A stretch of DNA of 64,000 bases from Thermodesulfovibrionia bacterium. Its GTDB lineage: Bacteria; Nitrospirota; Thermodesulfovibrionia; UBA6902. Of the stretch, positions 26,013 through 32,480 are shown piece by piece. The stretch covers positions 234,434 to 298,433 of the forward strand of contig JAUSMY010000030.1 in the NCBI GenBank assembly GCA_030646035.1, read 5' to 3'. Within the stretch, counting starts at the first letter, position 1. The number at the start of each line of letters is the position of its first letter. The translations under genes and the position numbers were made by a program. The notes beneath the pieces are model-generated. The model was not told where the DNA came from. It ran no database searches and saw nothing but the letters and a program-made list of their open reading frames with translations.

Positions 26013-26966
26013 ATGAGTTCGTATGGTTCAAATTCACGGCGCGGGCAATCACGGCCGCAGCAGCGTTCAAATGTGCCGGCGCGCAGGGCTGTTTCGCCTG
26101 ATGAGAAAAAGTTTCTCGACGGTACGGCGGTAAATCCGCATTCGCGCATCATTCTTGAGAAGGGCAGTGACGATATCTCCGTGCGTGCGCTTGACCTTAT
26201 CTGTCCGATAGGCATGGGCCAGCGTGCCCTTATAGTATCATCGCCAGGGTCGGGCAAAACGACATTCTTAAAGAATATCTGCAATGCGGTGACAAACGGG
26301 TATCCTGACATGAAGGTATATTGCGTACTTGTCGATGAGCGTCCGGAAGAGGTGACTGATTTTACGCGCAGCGTGACTGCCAAGGTATATTCTTCGTCCA
26401 TGGATAACAGCAATGAGAGTCATATCAAGGTCGTGGATAAGGTTATCGCAGAGGCTTTTAAAGAAGCTGCAGCAGGGCATGATGTGATGATACTGCTTGA
26501 TTCACTTACGCGTCTGGCGCGGGTGCATAACACACAGCACCGTGGCGGAGGGCGCACGATGTCCGGAGGAGTTGGCGCAGGCGCGCTTGAAGTGCCGCGC
26601 CGTATCTTTGGCACCGCCCGGAATGTAGAGGGGATGGGCTCTATAACTATCATCGCGACGATCCTTGTCGATACAGGCAGCGCTATGGATACTGTTATAT
26701 TTGAGGAGTTCAAAGGCACGGGCAATATGGAGCTGGTGCTCTCAAAAGAACTGGCACAAAAGAGGGTCTTCCCGGCAATCGATGTGCCGAAGAGCGGTAC
26801 CCGGCGCGCTGAACTTCTCTTTGAGCCTGAAGAATACAAACGCCTTACATTATTGCACCGAGGCATGGCATCGATGAATAATATTACCGCTATGGAAAAG
26901 CTGATAGAGATGCTCCAGAGATTTCCGAGCAACAGCGAGCTCTTAGAATCATTTAAGGTTGCCTGA
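26013..26966 (+). CDS. rho: Short Rho-type transcription terminator ATPase lacking the RNA-binding domain
   Basis: A 317-aa protein, about 100 residues shorter than E. coli Rho. Residues 1-45 are Ser/Arg/Gln-rich and look disordered; the N-terminal helix bundle and cold-shock RNA-binding domain are absent. The ATPase ring domain is complete: P-loop SPGSGKT (usually PPKAGKT), DERPEEVT, LLDSLTRLAR, the Q-loop/R-loop region GGRTMSGGVGAGAL and EEFKGTGNMEL. AAGGAG precedes the ATG, so the start is firm. About 21 of 24 arginines use CGN codons, unlike AGG/AGA-rich neighbours, suggesting transfer. Confidence 0.85.
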   Translation: MSSYGSNSRRGQSRPQQRSNVPARRAVSPDEKKFLDGTAVNPHSRIILEKGSDDISVRALDLICPIGMGQRALIVSSPGSGKTTFLKNICNAVTNGYPDMKVYCVLVDERPEEVTDFTRSVTAKVYSSSMDNSNESHIKVVDKVIAEAFKEAAAGHDVMILLDSLTRLARVHNTQHRGGGRTMSGGVGAGALEVPRRIFGTARNVEGMGSITIIATILVDTGSAMDTVIFEEFKGTGNMELVLSKELAQKRVFPAIDVPKSGTRRAELLFEPEEYKRLTLLHRGMASMNNITAMEKLIEMLQRFPSNSELLESFKVA

Positions 26967-27005
26967 ACAAAACACCCCGCCCTACCTCCTCAGCATCTTG
27001 CAAGC

Positions 27006-27043
27006 TACCAATTATTGTGGTAATATAACCAATATAATTGGTA
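27006..27043 (+). promoter_or_regulatory. Palindromic operator over a promoter
   Basis: TACCAATTAT (27006-27015) and ATAATTGGTA (27034-27043) are a perfect 10-bp inverted repeat 18 bp apart. A consensus -10 TATAAT (27033-27038) lies in the right arm and AGGAG follows. It fits autoregulation by the winged-helix protein encoded next. Confidence 0.65.
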
Positions 27044-27055
27044 GGAGCTTAAATC

Positions 27056-27391
27056 ATGCTTGAGATATTATTTGGAAATCAAAATACAGAACGGATACTC
27101 TTCACCATCCTTCTTAATGAGAAATGTTACGCAAAACAACTTGCTGACTGCTTCGGGACAGCACTCTTCGGCTTTCAGACCACTTTGCAAAAACTGGAAA
27201 AGGCGAATATTCTGGTCAGTTTTAAGGAAGGCAACACCAGATTGTTTCAATTCAACACAAGATACCCCTTCCTGCCGGAATTAAAACAGTTAATACAGAA
27301 GGCATATGAATTTCTTCCAAGAGAAATGAAAGAAAAATACTATGAACCCGTAAGCCGTAAAAGGCCGAGAAGAACCGGCAAACCCCTGTGA
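27056..27391 (+). CDS. Winged-helix DNA-binding protein, antitoxin/regulator candidate
   Basis: A 111-aa protein. Residues 5-70 read as a small winged helix (alpha-helical start, then QTTLQKLEKANILVSF and a hairpin with TRLFQF), followed by a basic tail. It is coupled by a GTGA overlap to a nucleotidyltransferase-like gene. This order (HTH then NTase) resembles abortive-infection or toxin-antitoxin pairs such as AbiEi/AbiEii, but sequence likeness to AbiEi itself is not evident. It probably binds the palindrome upstream. Confidence 0.65.
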   Translation: MLEILFGNQNTERILFTILLNEKCYAKQLADCFGTALFGFQTTLQKLEKANILVSFKEGNTRLFQFNTRYPFLPELKQLIQKAYEFLPREMKEKYYEPVSRKRPRRTGKPL

Positions 27392-27924
27392 CGAAGAAAA
27401 TCAATCTCAAGAAAATTACGATCAAGGAATTGGCAGAAATGATCGGCGCTCATTTATCCAGCCATGATATAAGCGCCGTACTTGTCGGAGGAGCTTGCGT
27501 CTCTATTTATTCAGAAAACCGATACATGTCATACGACCTGGATCTTGTAACCCATGAATCGAGTAGAAAGATCAAAGCCGCTCTGGAAGAAATAGGATTT
27601 AAGTATGACAAGAAAAAATACTATAGTCATCCTGACTGTAAATTCTTTCTCGAATTCCTAGTGCCGCCGGTTGCGATCGGGAACGAGCCAATTAATAAAT
27701 TCAACACGATTTCATCTGACGCAGGTTCAATAAATATCCTAACCCCGACAGACTGCGTAAAAGACAGGTTAGCCGCCTATATCCATTGGGACGACAAAGA
27801 ATCTCTTGAACAGGCTGTCATGGTTGCAGCATCACAAGAGATAGATATAAAAGAGATAAAGCGATGGGCTAAAAATGAAAACAACGGTGAGAAGATCAAG
27901 GCCTTTCTTGAAAAGTTTAAGTGA
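27388..27924 (+). CDS. Nucleotidyltransferase-fold protein (DUF6036/AbiEii-like)
   Basis: A 178-aa protein starting at GTG 27388, which overlaps the upstream stop. VLVGGACV followed by SYDLDLV is the pol-beta-type nucleotidyltransferase signature (GG...DxD), and TPTDCVKDRLAAYIHW is the helical element seen in AbiEii/DUF6036-like proteins. It may transfer nucleotides to tRNA or protein as a toxin, neutralised by its partner. Its last eight bases overlap the convergent HTH gene. Confidence 0.7.
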   Translation: MTKKINLKKITIKELAEMIGAHLSSHDISAVLVGGACVSIYSENRYMSYDLDLVTHESSRKIKAALEEIGFKYDKKKYYSHPDCKFFLEFLVPPVAIGNEPINKFNTISSDAGSINILTPTDCVKDRLAAYIHWDDKESLEQAVMVAASQEIDIKEIKRWAKNENNGEKIKAFLEKFK

Positions 27925-28192
27925 TATTAACCATCAACCGTTTGCCAAGCGCATCTGCAACACGTATCAATGTTGAAAGCTTGATATCCTCGGCATGATT
28001 CTCAATTCTGGATATCGCGGTCTTCTTCGTCTTCAGCCTCTTTGCAAGCTCTTCCTGCGTAAGCCCGGACGATTCACGCGCCTCACGAAGCATAACGCCG
28101 ACCTTGAACTCTTTATATCCTTCCTCATAGCCTTTTGCGAAATTACTATCAGTCTTCTTTCTTTTAGCTATATATTTCTTAAGATCGCTCAT
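27917..28192 (-). CDS. higA: XRE-family antitoxin (HigA-like)
   Basis: A 91-aa protein with a C-terminal HTH_3 domain (LTQEELAKRL...AISRIE...LIRVADALGK) and a charged N-terminus. It follows the RelE-like toxin gene with a four-base overlap, the toxin-first order of HigBA systems. It should neutralise the toxin and repress the shared promoter. Confidence 0.82.
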   Translation of the reverse strand: MSDLKKYIAKRKKTDSNFAKGYEEGYKEFKVGVMLREARESSGLTQEELAKRLKTKKTAISRIENHAEDIKLSTLIRVADALGKRLMVNIT

Positions 28193-28545
28193 AATTTAAT
28201 CCTCCGCCTTATAAAGTCTCTTCTGTAAGCTTCTGCCCGTTCAATCTCTTTCACTGGCGTCTTTCTGCTCTTCTTCAAAAATCCATGCGTAAGTACGACT
28301 GATGAATTATCGGCAAAGAAGCACAGAATCCTAATTGATTTCGAGCCATACTGCACCCGGCACTCCCATATCTCTTCTGTATTAACAAGTTTCTTTAAGT
28401 AGGACGACGGCACAACTTCCAGTTCTTCCAATAAACGTAATACCCAGGTTACTTTTTGTGCTGTCCTCCCTGATAATGAATCAAGAAAAACTTCTAAAGG
28501 GCATTTACCGTCAGCCGTTCTGTAAAATGTGACTGTCCTGTTCAT
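28189..28545 (-). CDS. higB: RelE/HigB-type toxin (Gp49-like)
   Basis: A 118-aa protein with the phage-derived Gp49/RelE-like layout: a FYRTADGKCPLEVFLDSL start, a WECRVQYG strand with arginines, SIRILCFF, and a LTHGFLKKSRKTP segment that carries catalytic-type basic residues. Such toxins cut mRNA at the ribosome. It is first in the pair with HigA. Confidence 0.85.
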   Translation of the reverse strand: MNRTVTFYRTADGKCPLEVFLDSLSGRTAQKVTWVLRLLEELEVVPSSYLKKLVNTEEIWECRVQYGSKSIRILCFFADNSSVVLTHGFLKKSRKTPVKEIERAEAYRRDFIRRRIKL

Positions 28546-28549
28546 AGTT

Positions 28550-28571
28550 ATGTTAACTTACACGTTAACCA
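28550..28571 (-). promoter_or_regulatory. Candidate higBA operator
   Basis: Two GTTAAC palindromes (28552-28557 and 28564-28569), twelve bases apart centre to centre, lie just upstream of the higB start on the minus strand. The spacing of about one helical turn fits binding by an HTH_3 dimer. Confidence 0.45.
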
Positions 28572-28795
28572 GTGTCAAGCATAGAATTTTCATACATCAC
28601 CATATTACAAAGCAGAAGATGAAATTATCCAGATAACTGATTAACTAATCCCACGCATTAGTAAAGGTGGGGATTTTACAAGAAAGGTCATTCTCATTTT
28701 GTGATTGTATTTTATTGCTCATACAACTATAATTTTCTTATTCCACAAAATAAGACAATTGTTGGAGTAGTAAATAAGACCATTAAGAGGTGTCT

Positions 28796-29500
28796 ATGGA
28801 AATAAAACAAGCACATAATCTAATTGATGCCCATGTCAAAGACTTGATAGACCAATGCCCACACTGCGGTGCAAAAGTGCACATAGAAAAATTGTGGAAT
28901 GATTATCACTCCCTTAATAATGGCGACAAAGAATTCTATGTTATTTTTAGATGTAAACCATGCAAGAAATTACTTTTAAAAACCTTTTTTTTCAGACAAA
29001 ACCCTTACAGCAATAATGAACATTTGGAAGCCAAAGGCTGGGATGAGAAATTTCCAATATCTTTTGACGATGAATTAAGTAAACAAGAAAAAGAGTATAT
29101 TCCTGATCAAGTGCTTTCAGACTACCAAGAAGCATTGAAGTGCAAATCAATAGGAGCAAACAGAGCGAGTTGTTCAATGTTCCGCCGAGCACTTCAAAGT
29201 GCTATCGTCATATTTGGTGCAGATCATAAACTAGATTTAATCAAGCAGATAGATTCCTTAGACAGCTTACCGAAAGACATTAAGGATTGGGCTCATCAAA
29301 TAAGAATATTCGGTAATTGGGGAGCACATCCAGACAAAGATAATCTTAAAGAAGTTGATTCTAATGATGTAACCGAGGTTCATGATTTTATTTCAAAGTT
29401 TTTCATATATATGTTCATTATGCCAGAGAAAGTTAAGTTGTCACGTGCAAAGAGAGATGAAAAATTGAAAACAAATCCTGAAGTAACAACAAGTGAGTAA
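28796..29500 (+). CDS. DUF4145 domain protein with zinc ribbon
   Basis: A 234-aa protein. Start ATG 28796 has AAGAGG five bases upstream; a GTG at 28790 is in frame but overlaps it. CPHCG (about 20-24) and CKPCKK (about 52-57) are a zinc ribbon. The rest has the DUF4145 pattern (SCSMFRRALQSAI, IRIFGNWGAHPDK) related to HEPN-like helical domains. DUF4145 occurs in restriction and defence proteins; here it stands in a low-GC islet. Function unknown. Confidence 0.72.
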   Translation: MEIKQAHNLIDAHVKDLIDQCPHCGAKVHIEKLWNDYHSLNNGDKEFYVIFRCKPCKKLLLKTFFFRQNPYSNNEHLEAKGWDEKFPISFDDELSKQEKEYIPDQVLSDYQEALKCKSIGANRASCSMFRRALQSAIVIFGADHKLDLIKQIDSLDSLPKDIKDWAHQIRIFGNWGAHPDKDNLKEVDSNDVTEVHDFISKFFIYMFIMPEKVKLSRAKRDEKLKTNPEVTTSE

Positions 29501-29587
29501 GAACATATGTACAACTACACTGATAGAGTAAAGCAATGGGATCAGACATCAAATAATCTCAGGTGATATTTGTGAAGGAGTATCCAG

Positions 29588-30283
29588 ATGAGTTGGGAAT
29601 GTCCAAAATGTAATTCTGAAAATGCTGATTATATTATTGATGGTATTATAAAAACGGAATGTCTTTGCGGTTATAAGATGCCAATAACTGTAGAGAATAA
29701 AACAGACAACACCCAGATAACGTCAGTTGAGGGAAACAAATTTGCAAATGCAAAACCTGATAATCAGTCAACAAACAATCTCTCTTCTATAATGTTCCCA
29801 ACATTTATCGATATGTCAAAAAAACTTAGTCATTTTCAAAAAAAGATTATTGTGATTACTATGGCTGCAATCTTGTTTGTTATTGCTATGGCAATTGCTG
29901 ATGAAGTTGGCACGTATCAATCTGGAAGAGGCGGCCCATTTAATATGAAAAAGACTTGGTATATTTGGGTAATTTATTTTTCAATAATAATGCCAGCATT
30001 TATAATGCCATCATTTATCGTTAAATACTTAGACAATTTATCAAAGAAATTTAATCATGCTCAAAAAAAGATTATTGGGATTACTGTTGCTGCAATCTTG
30101 TTTGTTATTACTATGGCAATTGCTGATGAAGTTGGCACGTATCAATCTGGAAGAGGCGGCCCATTTAATATGGAAAAAACTTGGTATATTTGGGTAATTT
30201 ATTTTTCAATAATAGGTTATTTTGAGTTTAAATTATTTGGAAATAAAAATAGCAAGGAAGAAAAGTCTAACACATTGGATTGA
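29588..30283 (+). CDS. Zinc-ribbon membrane protein with an internal tandem duplication
   Basis: A 231-aa protein with an N-terminal zinc ribbon (CPKC...CLCG), a linker rich in Asn/Thr, and two near-identical blocks of about 52 residues. Each block has a membrane helix (AAILFVI), the loop ADEVGTYQSGRGGPFNM and a second helix (WYIWVIYFSII). The blocks differ at only a few residues. GAAGGAG lies upstream of the start. It is AT-rich like the DUF4145 gene before it. Function unknown; the pairing with DUF4145 may be chance. Confidence 0.6.
   Translation: MSWECPKCNSENADYIIDGIIKTECLCGYKMPITVENKTDNTQITSVEGNKFANAKPDNQSTNNLSSIMFPTFIDMSKKLSHFQKKIIVITMAAILFVIAMAIADEVGTYQSGRGGPFNMKKTWYIWVIYFSIIMPAFIMPSFIVKYLDNLSKKFNHAQKKIIGITVAAILFVITMAIADEVGTYQSGRGGPFNMEKTWYIWVIYFSIIGYFEFKLFGNKNSKEEKSNTLD
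29836..30214 (+). repeat. 225-bp-period direct duplication
   Basis: Positions 29836-29989 repeat at 30061-30214 with very few differences, giving a period of 225 bp (75 codons). The bases before each block are also partly alike (ATTTATCG), so the ancestral unit was probably the full 225 bp. Confidence 0.9.
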
Positions 30284-30321
30284 ACAAGTCTCACAGGTCA
30301 TTTTTTTATCCCCCCCCACCA

Positions 30322-32340
30322 TCAACCATTAAGTATCCCCATGATCCTGTCATAGTCAGCCTTAATATCTATCTCCTCAGCATCCATCTCTTCACCCTCG
30401 CCTTCGATTCCGATATGCTCGATAACCTTATCAGGCATCTCCGCGATGAACTGTGACGGCATGCTCAGGGTCTTTGTGCCGTATTTTATTCTGTATGCCG
30501 TGTAGGTGAGAAAGAGCTCCTTCATCGCCCTTGTGATGCCGACATACATCAGCCTCCGCTCCTCCTCAAGCCCGCCCGGTTCATCAATCGACTTGCTGTG
30601 TGGAAGCATATCCTGCTCAACCCCGACTATGAAGACGACAGGGAATTCAAGCCCTTTTGAAGAGTGAAGCGATACGAGGGTGACGCCGCTGTTCTCTTTC
30701 TCTTTTTCAGGCTTGTCATCCAGCGCGAGCGTCTCTATGAATCCCTGAAGTGACGGCGACTTTTCATTCTCTTCATAATATTTGAGCGATTCAATAAATG
30801 CCGTCACATTATCTATGCGCTTCTCCACCACATCATCTGTCTTATAGAAACCTCTTATATGGTCGTGAAGCCCTATCTCATCTATGAACTTGGCAAGCAG
30901 TTTTGCCATATCCTTGCCTTTTGAAAAGTCTGTCCTGTAACGCTTGAGCATATCTGCCAAGGCAGCCGCGTTGGCTGCGGTCTTTGCATTGACCTCTTCC
31001 ACGCCGTTTGCGTTGATGAAGGCATCCATGAGAGATATCTTCTGCGCTCCGGCATGGTCGTGCATCTTTCCGATAGAGGTGATGCCTATGCCCCTTCTCG
31101 GAACATTGGCTATCCTCAGAAGGCTGACATCGTCATATTTGTTCAGGATGATCTTCATGTAGGATGCGAGGTCCTTCACCTCCTTCCGGTCAAAGTAGCT
31201 CGTTCCGCCTACCACAGTGTACGGCATCTTCTTTCTGCGCAGCTCCTCTTCAAAGAGCCTTGAAAAGACATTCGCCCTGTATATGATTGCAAAATCTTTG
31301 TGGTCGAGTTTTCTGGTCTCCATGAGCTCCTGTATCTTCCCAACAACGATCCGCGCCTCACCCTCGCCGTCAGGTGCCTTTATTATCTTTATCACAGGGC
31401 CTGTGCCTTCAGATGTCCAGAGGGACTTCACCATTCTCTGACTGTTATTTGTTATGACGCTGTTTGCAACTGTCAGTATATTTCCCATAGAACGGTAGTT
31501 CTGCTCAAGCCGTATCACCTTTGTCCCTTTGAAGTCGCCTTCAAAATCAAGGATATTGCCGAGGCTCGCGCCCCTCCATGAATAGACCGACTGGTCGTCA
31601 TCACCGACCACGCAGAGGTTCTTTCTCTTGCCTGCGAGCTGCTTAAGCAATGTGTACTGCACCCTGTTCGTATCCTGGTACTCATCAACCATGATATACC
31701 TGAACTTCTCCCTGTACTCCTCTAATACAGCCGGAACGTCCCTGAAGAGCTTTATCACAAGAAGGAGCAGGTCATCAAAGTCAACAGCATTCATCGCCCT
31801 GAGCGTCTTCTGATACTCAGGATATACCCTTGCCGTTATGATAGAGAGCGGGTCATGCCCCGTGCTGTCCATATCTTCAGGAGCTGTGAAAGAGTTCTTG
31901 AGCTTCCCTATCCTGTCAAGTATCACCTCAGGCTTGAACTGCTTGTCATATAAGCTGATATCTATAAGAAGGTTCTTTAACAGAGACGCCTGTTCTGAGG
32001 TGTCATAGATGGTGAAGTTCTTCCGCAGGCCGACATGCTTCATCTCCTTTCTGAGTATCTGCAGGCAGAGGGAATGGAATGTCGAAACTATAGGTGTCTT
32101 CTTCTTGCTCTTCTTTAAGATGGAGGTTATCCTTCCGCGCATCTCACGCGCCGCCCTGTTTGTAAATGTCACAGCTATGAGAGAATCAGGAGATATGCCT
32201 TTATGAATGAGATACGCCGCCCTGACGGTTATGACCCTTGTCTTTCCTGAACCTGCGCCTGCAAGCACAAGAAGCGGGCCTTCCGTAGTTGTGACCGCCT
32301 CATGCTGCGCTGGATTGAGAGAGCGTATGTATTTATCCAT
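30322..32340 (-). CDS. rep: Rep/UvrD-family ATP-dependent DNA helicase
   Basis: A 672-aa superfamily 1A helicase: Walker A AGAGSGKT near residue 28, motif Ia FTNRAAREM, DEYQDTN (motif II), GDDDQSVYSWRGA (motif III), QNYRS (IV), VSLHSSKGLEF (V) and ITRAMKEL (VI). It unwinds DNA 3' to 5' in repair or fork restart. Length and several internal stretches (GGTSYFDRKEVKD) fit Rep better than UvrD, though the families are close. It is divergent from uvrA, another repair gene. Confidence 0.88.
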   Translation of the reverse strand: MDKYIRSLNPAQHEAVTTTEGPLLVLAGAGSGKTRVITVRAAYLIHKGISPDSLIAVTFTNRAAREMRGRITSILKKSKKKTPIVSTFHSLCLQILRKEMKHVGLRKNFTIYDTSEQASLLKNLLIDISLYDKQFKPEVILDRIGKLKNSFTAPEDMDSTGHDPLSIITARVYPEYQKTLRAMNAVDFDDLLLLVIKLFRDVPAVLEEYREKFRYIMVDEYQDTNRVQYTLLKQLAGKRKNLCVVGDDDQSVYSWRGASLGNILDFEGDFKGTKVIRLEQNYRSMGNILTVANSVITNNSQRMVKSLWTSEGTGPVIKIIKAPDGEGEARIVVGKIQELMETRKLDHKDFAIIYRANVFSRLFEEELRRKKMPYTVVGGTSYFDRKEVKDLASYMKIILNKYDDVSLLRIANVPRRGIGITSIGKMHDHAGAQKISLMDAFINANGVEEVNAKTAANAAALADMLKRYRTDFSKGKDMAKLLAKFIDEIGLHDHIRGFYKTDDVVEKRIDNVTAFIESLKYYEENEKSPSLQGFIETLALDDKPEKEKENSGVTLVSLHSSKGLEFPVVFIVGVEQDMLPHSKSIDEPGGLEEERRLMYVGITRAMKELFLTYTAYRIKYGTKTLSMPSQFIAEMPDKVIEHIGIEGEGEEMDAEEIDIKADYDRIMGILNG

Positions 32341-32468
32341 TGTCCTGTTGTGGTTGAAAGATTTGATAAAGGCGGTTCCGGATTTGCAACTAATTACCGG
32401 TAGAAAACCAAAGCCGGGATATATTATGCCATACGGTCTAAAAAAATGATTTTACCCTCCTGAACTGC

Positions 32469-32474
32469 TAAAAT
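32469..32474 (+). promoter_or_regulatory. -10 element of uvrA, start codon six bases later
   Basis: TAAAAT lies six bases before the uvrA ATG at 32481, with no ribosome-binding site between. The -35 element is weak. This fits a leaderless mRNA. Confidence 0.45.
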
Positions 32475-32480
32475 ATCCGA

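Noticed and set aside
29501-29587. Attachment or transposon ends around the duplicated membrane-protein gene
   Set aside because: No inverted ends, target duplications or transposase frame were found; the direct repeat lies inside one reading frame.
30308-30322. T-run followed by a C-run after the duplicated membrane-protein gene as a repeat copy or terminator
   Set aside because: No matching G arm is present, so no hairpin can form.
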